Part shown: positions 46,639 to 55,641 of the stretch, one piece after another
How the letters are laid out: each line of letters opens with the position of its first letter
Position numbering within the stretch: position 1 is the first letter of the stretch
From: Flavobacterium amniphilum
GTDB taxonomy: Bacteria > Bacteroidota > Bacteroidia > Flavobacteriales > Flavobacteriaceae
Assembly (NCBI RefSeq): GCF_023634845.1
Contig: NZ_JAMLJL010000011.1
Coordinates: 90,912-154,911 of the forward strand
Reading direction: 5' to 3'
DNA: 64,000 bases
Position numbers and translations under genes: made by a program
Notes under the pieces: model-generated
Database searches by the model: none
Told to the model about the DNA's origin: nothing
What the model saw: the letters and a program-made list of their open reading frames with translations, nothing else

Positions 46639-48330
46639 ATGAGTGAGACAACAGTAAAGCAAGGACATCCTAAAGGATTATGGGTGTTATTCGGAACCGA
46701 AATGTGGGAGCGTTTCAACTTCTACGGAATGAGAGCAATTTTGACATTGTTCATGGTGAATTCCTTAATGATGAAAGAGGCAGATGCTTCATTAATTTAT
46801 GGTGGATTCCTTGGATTGTGTTATTTAACGCCGTTATTGGGCGGATTTATCTCTGATCGTTTCTTCGGTAACAGAAACTGTATTCTATTGGGTGGAACGA
46901 TGATGGCTATTGGCCAATTGTTGTTGTTCTTCAGTGCAAGTGTTTTTGGTACTAACCTTGATTTGGCAAACACTTTATTGTGGAGCGCACTAGGAATCAT
47001 TATTTTTGGAAACGGTTTCTTCAAACCGAACATCTCTTCAATGGTAGGTAGTTTATATCCAAAACAGGAAAAAACTAAATTGGATACCGCGTTTACCATT
47101 TTCTATATGGGTATTAATATCGGAGCGTTTTTAGGTCAATTTATCTGTCCGTTTGTTGGAGATGTTAAAGATCAGGCAGGTATTAGAGATATTCACGCTT
47201 TCAAATGGGGATTCCTGGCAGCAGCAATTGCGATGATGATTGGTACTGTTGTTTTCTATGTTCTTAAAAATAAATATGTTGTTACTCCGGAAGGGAAGCC
47301 AATTGGAGGATTACCTTCAGGAAACGATGCATCTGATTTTGAAGAAGGTGAATCACAAAAAGCACATTTTACAATGACTTCAATATTTACTGCAGTTGCT
47401 GTATTTGTTGCATTGTTCTTCGCTTTTCATTATACTACAGAAGGAGATAATGTTGTAAAAACAATTATTTATCCTATTATTTATTCAAGTGGTATTTCGT
47501 TAGCATTATTAATTCTTTTGGATAAGACATTAACGAAAGTAGAAACACAACGTATTTGGGTAATCTATATCATGTCTTTCTTTATTATTTTCTTCTGGGC
47601 TGCTTTCGAACAGGCAGGTTCATCTTTGACTTTCATTGCTGATAACCAGACTGACCGTAATTTCTTCGGATGGAATATGCCGCCGTCAATGGTACAGATT
47701 TTCAACGGATTATTTGTTGTAATGTTTGCATTGCCATTCAGTATGTTATGGGATAAACTAAGAGCTTCAGGAAAAGAGCCTATTTCAACAGTAAAACAAG
47801 CTTTCGGATTAGCTTTAATTGCTTTAAGTTATTTTATTATTGCACACAATGTAAAAGATCTTGGCAACAGCGGATTACTAGCAATCTATTGGTTGATTTT
47901 ATTATACTTAATCCAAACTTTCGGAGAATTGTGTTTGTCTCCAATCGGATTATCATTAGTGGGTAAATTATCTCCAAAACGTTTTGCTTCTTTAGCTTAT
48001 GGGGTATTCTTTATTTCTAATGCTGCAGGTTATGCATTGTCTGGAACTTTAGGTTCTATCTTGCCGGCTACAGGTGATAAATTTAAAAAAGCACAGGAGT
48101 TAGGGATTGATTTACAAGGAGTTTTAAATAAGACTGTAACGCCAACTGCTGAGCAGTTAAAATTATTGACAGATAATCAGATTAGTGCCGAAAATCCTGT
48201 TTTTGCCGGATTTGAGATTCACAATTTATATGAGTTCTTTATGGTATTCGTGGTATTGTGTGGTATTGCATCAATCGTTTTGTTTGCATTGACTCCAAAA
48301 TTGAAAAAAATGATGCATGGAGTAAGATAA
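46639..48330 (+). CDS. Peptide:proton symporter, POT/PTR family (copy 1)
   Basis: The 563-residue membrane protein has the TM1 motif EMWERFNFYGMR (ExxER), the PTR signatures GNGFFKPNISSMVG and FYMGINIGAF, and the TM7 motif FWAAFEQ with E324, which takes part in proton coupling in this family. It imports di- and tripeptides. It lies 35 bases after the dipeptidyl-peptidase gene and is followed by a terminator. Confidence 0.93.
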   Translation: MSETTVKQGHPKGLWVLFGTEMWERFNFYGMRAILTLFMVNSLMMKEADASLIYGGFLGLCYLTPLLGGFISDRFFGNRNCILLGGTMMAIGQLLLFFSASVFGTNLDLANTLLWSALGIIIFGNGFFKPNISSMVGSLYPKQEKTKLDTAFTIFYMGINIGAFLGQFICPFVGDVKDQAGIRDIHAFKWGFLAAAIAMMIGTVVFYVLKNKYVVTPEGKPIGGLPSGNDASDFEEGESQKAHFTMTSIFTAVAVFVALFFAFHYTTEGDNVVKTIIYPIIYSSGISLALLILLDKTLTKVETQRIWVIYIMSFFIIFFWAAFEQAGSSLTFIADNQTDRNFFGWNMPPSMVQIFNGLFVVMFALPFSMLWDKLRASGKEPISTVKQAFGLALIALSYFIIAHNVKDLGNSGLLAIYWLILLYLIQTFGELCLSPIGLSLVGKLSPKRFASLAYGVFFISNAAGYALSGTLGSILPATGDKFKKAQELGIDLQGVLNKTVTPTAEQLKLLTDNQISAENPVFAGFEIHNLYEFFMVFVVLCGIASIVLFALTPKLKKMMHGVR

Positions 48331-48359
48331 TTCCATTAAAAAATAATTTTATATCTTTC

Positions 48360-48387
48360 AAGCCTGTAACGTAGTTGCAGGCTTTTT
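48360..48387 (+). terminator. Intrinsic terminator after POT copy 1
   Basis: An eleven-base stem, AAGCCTGTAAC / GTTGCAGGCTT (one wobble), with a three-base loop and a T tract. Confidence 0.8.
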
Positions 48388-48406
48388 ATTTTAATACCAA
48401 AAAATT

Positions 48407-50065
48407 ATGTGGAAATCTCATCCTAAGGCATTGCCTTATTTGTTTTTGTCTGAAATGTGGGAACGTTTCGGTTATTATTTAATGATCGGAATTTTTACAC
48501 TTTACTTGAAAGATGTAGAAACCGGCTTTGCCATGACCGAAAAGGAAGCGTCCGATTTATACGGAACATTTATTGCTTTAGTATTCTTAACGCCATTTAT
48601 TGGTGGTTTGGTAGCTGACCGTTATTTCGGTTACAAAAAATCGATCGTTATTGGAGGTATCATGATGGGAGCAGGATATTTTATGATGGGAATTCATAAT
48701 CTGACCATGTTGTATGTTGCCATGACATTGGTAATTGTCGGTAATGGATTCTTTAAACCGAATATTTCCACTTTATTGGGTAATTTTTATACCGAAGATC
48801 AATACAAGGATAAAAAAGATGAAGGTTATAACATCTTTTATATGGGGATTAATGTGGGGGCTTTTATCTGTAATTTTTTCGGTGCGGCACTGCAAATCCT
48901 TTTAGGATGGAAATTTGCCTTCATGGCAGCCGGTGTCGGAATGTTCATCGGTGTAATAGTATTTATGTTAGGGACGAAGCATTATGGTGATAAAGCTGAG
49001 AAAAAAGGTGTACAGCCGGGTGATATGCCATTCTGGAAAATTGTGATGTTTATTTTGGTGCCTTCGGTTATATTTGGAGTAATAGGATGGTTGCTTAAAG
49101 GAGTGACTTCCGATGCAAATCCTGATAGTTATATTTTTGGATCAGATAGTACAGATGCATTTATTTTTGCCTGTATCCCTGTGATTTTCTTTTATGGGAG
49201 TCTTTATTTTAAGGCTAAGACCGAAGACAAAAGGCCTATTGGTGCTTTATTGGCCATCTTTGCGGTTGTAATTTTATTCTGGGCTGTTTTTAAATTGAAC
49301 GGTTCAGCTTTAACGACTTGGGCAGATAGATATACAGACCGTGAAATGACAGGAACTTCCCAATCGTTGTTCAGTAGCTTGAAATTATCGAAAGATGTTG
49401 AATTCAAAAAAGATTCAGTTGAGTTATATGATGATAATTTCCGTTTGCAGAAAGAGTACGGGGTGGTTAAAAAAGAGGTGAATTATCCATTGTATTTCCG
49501 TAATGTAAAACAAGAATTAAAACCGGTAGAAGGTTCAAAAGTTTCGCTTTGGGCAACTAACTTAAGCCAGTCTATTAACCCGGGATGGGTAATTATCCTG
49601 ACGCCATTGGTTGTTGCGTTCTTTACGTTTTTACGCAGTAGAAAAAAAGAACCTACTACACCAACTAAAATAGCTTTCGGATTGTTGATTTCAGCTTTGT
49701 CAGTATTGGTAATGGTGGCAGCAGTGAAAATTGGCGCTAACGGAACCGAGAAAGTTTCGGTTTGGTGGCTTGTAGCTAATTATGGTGTAATTACTATTGG
49801 TGAATTGTTTTTAAGCCCGATGGGATTGTCGGTTGTGTCTAAATTAAGTCCGGCAAATATTACTTCTTTAATGATGGGTGGATGGTTTTTATCGACATCA
49901 ATCGGAAATAAATTATCAGGAGTTTTGGCCAGTATGTGGGACCAATACGAAGATAAATCGCATTTCTTCTGGGTAAATTTCAGTTTATTGATGTTTGCAA
50001 CATTATTGATGTTTGCCTTGTTGAAGCAGTTGAATAAAGTAATGAAAGAGAAAGGAATCAATTAG
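48407..50065 (+). CDS. POT-family transporter (copy 2) with Lys at the TM7 Glu position
   Basis: The 552-residue protein keeps the TM1 motif SEMWERFGYY, GNGFFKPNISTLLG and FYMGINVGAF. In TM7, however, the usual FWAxFEQ reads FWAVFKLNGSAL: K296 replaces the coupling Glu. The loop after TM7 is extended by about 60-70 residues rich in Lys and Asp (about 305-380), predicted periplasmic. This implies altered proton coupling or a different substrate. It lies 1 base before copy 3. Confidence 0.9.
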   Translation: MWKSHPKALPYLFLSEMWERFGYYLMIGIFTLYLKDVETGFAMTEKEASDLYGTFIALVFLTPFIGGLVADRYFGYKKSIVIGGIMMGAGYFMMGIHNLTMLYVAMTLVIVGNGFFKPNISTLLGNFYTEDQYKDKKDEGYNIFYMGINVGAFICNFFGAALQILLGWKFAFMAAGVGMFIGVIVFMLGTKHYGDKAEKKGVQPGDMPFWKIVMFILVPSVIFGVIGWLLKGVTSDANPDSYIFGSDSTDAFIFACIPVIFFYGSLYFKAKTEDKRPIGALLAIFAVVILFWAVFKLNGSALTTWADRYTDREMTGTSQSLFSSLKLSKDVEFKKDSVELYDDNFRLQKEYGVVKKEVNYPLYFRNVKQELKPVEGSKVSLWATNLSQSINPGWVIILTPLVVAFFTFLRSRKKEPTTPTKIAFGLLISALSVLVMVAAVKIGANGTEKVSVWWLVANYGVITIGELFLSPMGLSVVSKLSPANITSLMMGGWFLSTSIGNKLSGVLASMWDQYEDKSHFFWVNFSLLMFATLLMFALLKQLNKVMKEKGIN

Positions 50066-50066
50066 T

Positions 50067-51572
50067 ATGGCAACAACAATAGAAGAAATACAGAATTTTA
50101 AAGGAAAATATCCAAGACAACTTTGGTATTTGTTTTTCAGTGAAATGTGGGAGCGTTTCAGCTTCTACGGAATGAGGGGTATGCTTACTATTTTTATGGT
50201 AAGTCAGCTAACAATGAATGAAACTACTGCAAATCTTCAATATGGTGCCACACAAGCCTGGGTATATGCTTTTACATTTATTGGTGGATTGTTTGCTGAT
50301 AAAATTCTGGGATTACGCCGTTCTTTATTTTGGGGTGGTTTATTGATGATTGCGGGAAGTATTATCCTGGCATTGGATCCTAAAAATTTATTTTTTATCG
50401 GTATATCCTTTACCATTGTGGGGACCGGTTTCTTTAAGCCGAATATTTCTTCAATGGTCGGTCAGTTATACAAAGATGGGGATGTACGTCGTGATGCAGG
50501 TTTTTCACTGTTTTATGCCGGGGTTAATCTGGGTGCTTTAATTGGAGGTTATATCTGTATTGCTGTTGCAAACGGAACTCTTTGGACTTCTTTTGTGCCT
50601 GAAGGTTTACGCTGGAACTACGCTTTCGGTTTCGCTTCGATAGTTATGATTGTGAGTTTGCTGACATTTACACAAACGCAAAAAAGTCTTGGTGAAATTG
50701 GATTGTCACCTTTAATGCATTTGGAAAACTCTAAACGGAAAATTTTTGAAATAGCTACTTATATTGGTTCTTTGGCGATTGTTCCGGTTATCATTTTGAT
50801 GGTTGCCAACACAAAATACACTGATTATTTCATGATGGTCATTGGTCCGGCTTCGATTTTGTATTTGTTTTATGAGATGAAAAATTTCTCTAAAGCTGAG
50901 AATATGAAATTGCTGGCGGCATTGGTATTTATCATTTTTTCGATTTTCTTCTGGGCATTTTTTGAACAGAGTGGAGGTTCATTAAGTTTATTTGCGGCTA
51001 ATAATTTACATAATACGGTTGCTGGTATTGAATTGGATCCGAATGGGGTAAATAATTCGGTAAATTCATTGTTTGTAATTGCATTTGCAGCTTTAGTCGG
51101 AATGGCATGGCTATGGATGGCAAAACGAAAAATTGAGCCAAATACGGTTGTGAAATTTGGACTAGGATTTTTATTCCTTGCCGGAGGTTTCTGGGTTTTC
51201 TATTACACTAAGTTTTTTGCTGATGCTTCAGGAAAAACATCTTTAGATTTGTTTACCTTCGGATGGTTTGTTATTACCTTCGGTGAATTGTGTTTGTCAC
51301 CTATCGGAATGAGTGCCATGACTAAATTATCGCCTCAAAAAACGCAAGCTGTAATCATGGGGATGTGGTTCCTGGCAAGTGCATACGGACAGTACTTTGC
51401 CGGTTTATTAGGAGCGGGAATTGCTGAGGCTTCTGAAAATGCAACAAATCTCGAAAAGCTAAATACTTATGCCGACGGCTATTGGCAATTGGCAGTATAT
51501 GCATTAATTGCGGGTGTAGTATTAATAGTTATTTCACCATTAGTCAGAAAATTGATGCAGGAAGTAAAATAA
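50067..51572 (+). CDS. Peptide:proton symporter, POT/PTR family (copy 3)
   Basis: The 501-residue protein has EMWERFSFYGMRGML in TM1, GTGFFKPNISSMVG, FYAGVNLGAL and an intact TM7 motif FWAFFEQSGG with E300. It lacks the long loop of copy 2. It is separated from copy 2 by one base, so both are translated from one message. Peptide import is expected. Confidence 0.93.
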   Translation: MATTIEEIQNFKGKYPRQLWYLFFSEMWERFSFYGMRGMLTIFMVSQLTMNETTANLQYGATQAWVYAFTFIGGLFADKILGLRRSLFWGGLLMIAGSIILALDPKNLFFIGISFTIVGTGFFKPNISSMVGQLYKDGDVRRDAGFSLFYAGVNLGALIGGYICIAVANGTLWTSFVPEGLRWNYAFGFASIVMIVSLLTFTQTQKSLGEIGLSPLMHLENSKRKIFEIATYIGSLAIVPVIILMVANTKYTDYFMMVIGPASILYLFYEMKNFSKAENMKLLAALVFIIFSIFFWAFFEQSGGSLSLFAANNLHNTVAGIELDPNGVNNSVNSLFVIAFAALVGMAWLWMAKRKIEPNTVVKFGLGFLFLAGGFWVFYYTKFFADASGKTSLDLFTFGWFVITFGELCLSPIGMSAMTKLSPQKTQAVIMGMWFLASAYGQYFAGLLGAGIAEASENATNLEKLNTYADGYWQLAVYALIAGVVLIVISPLVRKLMQEVK

Positions 51573-51618
51573 TTTGTAACTTCGGCATTGTTTTTGAGAT
51601 ACAGTAAATAAAAATTGA

Positions 51619-52077
51619 ATGATGAAAAAGTTACTTTTGGTTTTCTTCTTGGTAATGAGTGCTTTTACCTTGCAGGCACAGGAAATTCGCTGGATGTCTC
51701 TGGAGGAAGCTTTGGCTAAGCAAAAGAAAAATCCAAAGCCTATTTTTATGGAGGTATACACCGATTGGTATGCTCAATGCAAATTGTTTGAGGCTAATAC
51801 TTTGCAACATCCTGAAGTGGCAGATTTAATTAACCGTAATTATTATGCGGTTAAATTCAATGCTGAAGGTAATTCTGTAGTTAGTTATAAAGGAAACAGC
51901 TTTAATAATCCTAATTTCGACCCTAACAGAAAAGGAAGAAACAGTGCGCATGAATTAACAACTTTCCTTAAAGTTGAAGGTTATCCGTCTATATTTATAT
52001 TAAACCGTAGTGGTGATGTACAAGAAAAAACCACCGGATTTAAAACACCTGAAGAATTAATTCGTTTTTTAAAGTAA
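51619..52077 (+). CDS. Exported thioredoxin-fold protein lacking the first CXXC cysteine
   Basis: The 152-residue protein has a signal peptide (about 1-21, AFTLQAQ) and a thioredoxin fold (PIFMEVYTDW; cis-Pro in EGYPSIFIL). The active-site segment reads DWYAQCK: Tyr51 stands where the first Cys is expected, and only Cys54 remains. Codon TAT at 51769 is one base from TGT. The protein cannot run a normal dithiol cycle; it may act as a monothiol isomerase, a binding protein, or be a recent loss. It lies 4 bases before a related gene with intact CXXC. Confidence 0.85.
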   Translation: MMKKLLLVFFLVMSAFTLQAQEIRWMSLEEALAKQKKNPKPIFMEVYTDWYAQCKLFEANTLQHPEVADLINRNYYAVKFNAEGNSVVSYKGNSFNNPNFDPNRKGRNSAHELTTFLKVEGYPSIFILNRSGDVQEKTTGFKTPEELIRFLK

Positions 52078-52081
52078 TACT

Positions 52082-52615
52082 ATGGGAAAAATTAAATACT
52101 TATTGTTTTTACTTCCGCTTTTCGTGATTTTCAGTTTTGCTTTGAAAAGCGAAAAAGAAGAATCGTTAAAATGGCATACTAATGTTGCGGAAGCAGTAGC
52201 CATTGCAAAAAAAGAAAACAAACCAATTTTTATGTTTTTTACAGGAAGTGATTGGTGTGGATGGTGTATCCGTTTGCAGAAGGAAGTGTTTAAAACACCA
52301 GAATTTGAAAAATGGGCTAAGGAAAAAGTTGTTTTGGTTGAATTGGATTTTCCAAGAAGAACGGCTCAGCCTGATGAAGTGAAAATGCAAAATGCACAAT
52401 TGCAGCAGGTCTTTGCTGTAAGGGGTTATCCTACCGTATGGTTTGTAAAGGCAAATGACAGTTCCGGAAATATAAACTTTGAGCAATTAGGAAGTACGGG
52501 TTACGTTGCCGGCGGACCATCAGCTTGGTTAGACGGAGCCAATCAGATTATATCTAAATTTGTTCCTTACACTAAAGAAGAAAGAAAATCACCTAAACCT
52601 TCTAAAAAAGGATAA
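52082..52615 (+). CDS. Exported thioredoxin-family protein with CGWC active site
   Basis: The 177-residue protein has an N-terminal signal or membrane segment (about 4-22). The thioredoxin domain has FTGSDWCGWCIRLQ with C59 and C62, and the cis-Pro loop RGYPTVWFV. The C-terminus is basic (KEERKSPKPSKKG). It probably reduces or isomerises disulfides in the periplasm. It follows the Cys-deficient paralogue after 4 bases, suggesting the two act together. Confidence 0.9.
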   Translation: MGKIKYLLFLLPLFVIFSFALKSEKEESLKWHTNVAEAVAIAKKENKPIFMFFTGSDWCGWCIRLQKEVFKTPEFEKWAKEKVVLVELDFPRRTAQPDEVKMQNAQLQQVFAVRGYPTVWFVKANDSSGNINFEQLGSTGYVAGGPSAWLDGANQIISKFVPYTKEERKSPKPSKKG

Positions 52616-52624
52616 AGTGTTTTA

Positions 52625-54661
52625 CTATAATTTATAGAATCCCTTTTCATACGTACTATGAAAAGGGATTTTGTTTTTGGCACATATCACTTTCCAAACA
52701 TCAATATGTGTTTTGTAATTGGATCCGTCAGCAATGACAATTTTAGGTTTGTATAAAGTAAAAAGCCGTTCTAAATTTATTTTTGGTGAGTTGCTTAAAA
52801 TAATAACATCTGCTTTTTCTGAGATTTTATAGGTACCCGATTGATCTACAAAGAGAATTTTTTGGTTATTAAAATATAAACAATTCGGTATTGGTTTTGG
52901 AATTGTCAACGTACAGAAATTTGCGGTTGCATACGTCTGAAGTATTTTTTGTTCAAAGCTGTCTCTCAGAATTGCGTCATTACACATCAATTTAATCTTT
53001 TTGCCTTTCCTTTCTGCAATGATCGATTTACCTTTTGCATTAAATACAATGAACCCCGTTTTATTCTCTTCTTTCCATTGGGTAAAAGTGTATGCCGTCT
53101 GTAATAAAAGTATGCTGCCTAATGCAAAAGCCAATTTTCTGAAATTCGGTTTTTGGAACCAAATAAACCAAGCTAAAATCACGATGTAACTTAGCAATAG
53201 TATACTATTGTTTAATGGAATTTCCTTCCATATAAAACCTTCCAGTGAAGCAATCCAATTGATAAACTGATTCATGATTTTTATGGTGATTTCAACCAGC
53301 TTAGCCAAATAACTTGGTACCCAGTTGAATGATGTACAAATAATTAATAGTGTGCCCAAGGGCATAATGACAAAACCAAGTAGGGGAATCAATATTAAAT
53401 TGGTTATGAAAAATAATCCGGGAAATTGATGAAAATAATAAATGCTAAGGGGAAGTGTGCCTATCTGTGCTGCAAACGAAACGGTAATTATGTCCCAAAA
53501 ATATTTCAGTACAATGTTTTTTGGCGTCCAGATGTTTTGTAAAACAGGCTGAAGCCAAAGAATAAACAAAACAGCCAGATAACTCAGTTGAAACCCAATG
53601 TCAAACAAAAATAAAGGTTCAATCAGGAGTATTAAGAATAATGAAGCGATAGTGGTGTGTAAGGTATTGCTCTGGCGGTCTATGGATTTACCAATTGCCA
53701 TAAAGCTGAACATTGTTGCGGATCGGATAACCGAAGGCGAAAGTCCGGCTACAATCGCAAAGAGCCATAATGAGACAAGGGTGAGTGTAATTCGGATTAA
53801 ATTTGCCTTATTGGTGTTGGGTAACGGTTTCAGGATAAAAGTGATGAATAACAAAATGAAGCCCACATGTAAACCTGATACCGATAAAATATGAACAGCA
53901 CCTGCATATTGGTAATCTCTTAGAATATCCTGATTAATATCTTGTTGCTGTCCCAAAATCAATGCTGTGATCATTGCCAGTTCTTCTTTTTTGAAGCCGG
54001 AATTAGATAATTTTTTTATGATTCTATCTCTGAAAAATGCCGCGTAATAGCGCAAATTTTTGACAGTTATACTACTTATTTTTATTTGAGATGATTCGGT
54101 ATGGATTTGTCCATATATCCCTTTGTTTTTTAAATAATTACCATAATCAAATTGATCTGGGTTGTTGGGTTTGAAATTTTCGGCTAATTGATCTTTAATC
54201 TGAAGTTTAGACCCAATGGTTAAATTTGTTTTATTTGAATCTTTACGGATGTTTAAAAGTATTTTTCCGTTATGGATTTGATTGTCAATTTTTTGTAAAT
54301 CTGTAATATAGCGGTTGTACTTCTCTGTACTTTTTAGTTTTTCGGAGATAACAACTGAGAAATGATGTGTTGTTCCGTAATTCAGTTGATTTTGTGAAAA
54401 GTGATTTTTTTTCAGACTGGGATTATGAAAAGCAATAAGATTTAAACCTATACTGAAGAAGAGCAAATAAAGCGTAATGCCAAACCATTGTTGGTTTTTA
54501 TTTTTCTTCAGAGTTTTGAAGTAGGTAAATATAAAAAACAATAGGGCTGTGGATAAACAAATAGTAGCGGGAAAGTAATGGATGTTCAGATAGTTTGCCG
54601 AAAGTATGCCAATTATTAACCAGGCCGTAATTCTTACTATTGGGAAATCAAGTATCTTCAT
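52625..54661 (-). CDS. comEC: ComEC/Rec2-family DNA uptake channel
   Basis: The 678-residue protein (ATG 54661; a TTG five codons upstream is less likely) has several N-terminal membrane helices, a DUF4131-type periplasmic OB-like region (about 95-190), and the competence core with VHILSVSGLHVGFILLF and GLSPSVIRSATMF. The C-terminal metallo-beta-lactamase-like part seems reduced; it has DVIILSNSP and KPKIVIADGSNYKTH but I see no HxHxDH motif. It moves single-stranded DNA across the inner membrane. The gene stands alone. Confidence 0.92.
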   Translation of the reverse strand: MKILDFPIVRITAWLIIGILSANYLNIHYFPATICLSTALLFFIFTYFKTLKKNKNQQWFGITLYLLFFSIGLNLIAFHNPSLKKNHFSQNQLNYGTTHHFSVVISEKLKSTEKYNRYITDLQKIDNQIHNGKILLNIRKDSNKTNLTIGSKLQIKDQLAENFKPNNPDQFDYGNYLKNKGIYGQIHTESSQIKISSITVKNLRYYAAFFRDRIIKKLSNSGFKKEELAMITALILGQQQDINQDILRDYQYAGAVHILSVSGLHVGFILLFITFILKPLPNTNKANLIRITLTLVSLWLFAIVAGLSPSVIRSATMFSFMAIGKSIDRQSNTLHTTIASLFLILLIEPLFLFDIGFQLSYLAVLFILWLQPVLQNIWTPKNIVLKYFWDIITVSFAAQIGTLPLSIYYFHQFPGLFFITNLILIPLLGFVIMPLGTLLIICTSFNWVPSYLAKLVEITIKIMNQFINWIASLEGFIWKEIPLNNSILLLSYIVILAWFIWFQKPNFRKLAFALGSILLLQTAYTFTQWKEENKTGFIVFNAKGKSIIAERKGKKIKLMCNDAILRDSFEQKILQTYATANFCTLTIPKPIPNCLYFNNQKILFVDQSGTYKISEKADVIILSNSPKINLERLFTLYKPKIVIADGSNYKTHIDVWKVICAKNKIPFHSTYEKGFYKL
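52638..52680 (+). terminator. Intrinsic terminator encoded inside the 3' end of comEC
   Basis: A perfect 14-base stem (arms 52638-52651 and 52657-52670) with a five-base loop is followed by TTGTTTTT. It ends the plus-strand thioredoxin operon, and the stem is also coding sequence for the last residues of the convergent comEC gene. Confidence 0.85.
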
Positions 54662-54744
54662 TATACGAAAATACAAATTAGTAGGAAATTACTTAATTTT
54701 ATTTGCTCTCCAAGAATAGAAAAAGTGTTAGTTAACCAGAGGAG

Positions 54745-55146
54745 TTATATACTTTTTATAATTGCTGTGAATTGTTCCTTATCCATTGGTTTTACAATGT
54801 AATCGGAAACATGCTTATTCTTTTTTGCTTTATTAAAATCTGTTGATGAAACTGAAGATGTAATAACGTATATGGTGATTTCTTTGCAGAGTACAGGTTT
54901 AATCTGGTCATACTCTTCCAAGAATTCCCATCCGTCCATTACAGGCATGAATAAATCGAGAAAGATAACTTCCGGAAGAACTTCCGGTTTGTCTTGATTT
55001 TCTTTAAGAAAATTGATTAAATCTTCCCCATTGCCAAAGACCTGACTTAGCTTTGCCAAATTGGTTTTAGCTACCAGCCTTTTGGTTAAAAAAACCATGA
55101 TATCGTCATCATCGACAAGAATAAGATTTTTTAATTGTTTTGTCAT
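54745..55146 (-). CDS. Single-domain response regulator
   Basis: The 133-residue protein is one receiver domain: acidic pocket VDDDD (11-15), phosphorylated D64 in FLDLFMPVMDG, switch Ser/Thr in VITSS and the conserved Lys in VKPMDK. No output domain is present, so it must act by protein contact or phosphate transfer. It is the last gene of the signalling cluster, 43 bases after the next receiver gene. Confidence 0.92.
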   Translation of the reverse strand: MTKQLKNLILVDDDDIMVFLTKRLVAKTNLAKLSQVFGNGEDLINFLKENQDKPEVLPEVIFLDLFMPVMDGWEFLEEYDQIKPVLCKEITIYVITSSVSSTDFNKAKKNKHVSDYIVKPMDKEQFTAIIKSI

Positions 55147-55189
55147 TTTGATTTCAATTCCATTTGAGTTTAAGAGGATTGCGATTATT

Positions 55190-55630
55190 TTATTTAGGAC
55201 TCAGGTTTATTTTCATCCAAAATAATCCAAGATCTTTAATTGTGTTGAAAAAACTAACGCTTTCCACAGGTTTTACAATGTAACTGTTGGCACCAAGTTC
55301 ATAGCATTTTTTAACATCAGGGTCTTCTTTCGAAGAAGTTAAAACGACAACTGGCACCGTTTTATGGTGACCATCTGATTTTAATTTTTCCAAAACTTCA
55401 ATTCCTGATACTTTTGGCATTTTTAAATCCAACAGGATTAATTTTGGCTGACTGTCGATATTTCTATTGGAAAAATCACCTTTACAATACATGAAATCCA
55501 ATGCTTCAGCACCGTCTTTAACATGAAAGACGGTATTGGTAACACCTCCTTTTTTGAGCGCATGTAACGTGAGTGCTGCATCGTCAAGATTGTCATCAAT
55601 AAATAAAATTTCTACATCATTATAATTCAT
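55190..55630 (-). CDS. Single-domain response regulator, Rcp1-like
   Basis: The 146-residue receiver has acidic residues IDDNLDD (11-17), phosphorylated D68 in LLDLKMPKVSG, and VLTSSKEDPDVKKCYELGANSYIVKPV, the longer pattern of Rcp1-type regulators that partner phytochrome-like kinases. It has no output domain. The gene begins 11 bases after the histidine kinase gene, so that kinase is the likely donor. Confidence 0.93.
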   Translation of the reverse strand: MNYNDVEILFIDDNLDDAALTLHALKKGGVTNTVFHVKDGAEALDFMYCKGDFSNRNIDSQPKLILLDLKMPKVSGIEVLEKLKSDGHHKTVPVVVLTSSKEDPDVKKCYELGANSYIVKPVESVSFFNTIKDLGLFWMKINLSPK

Positions 55631-55641
55631 CGCATTTCAAA

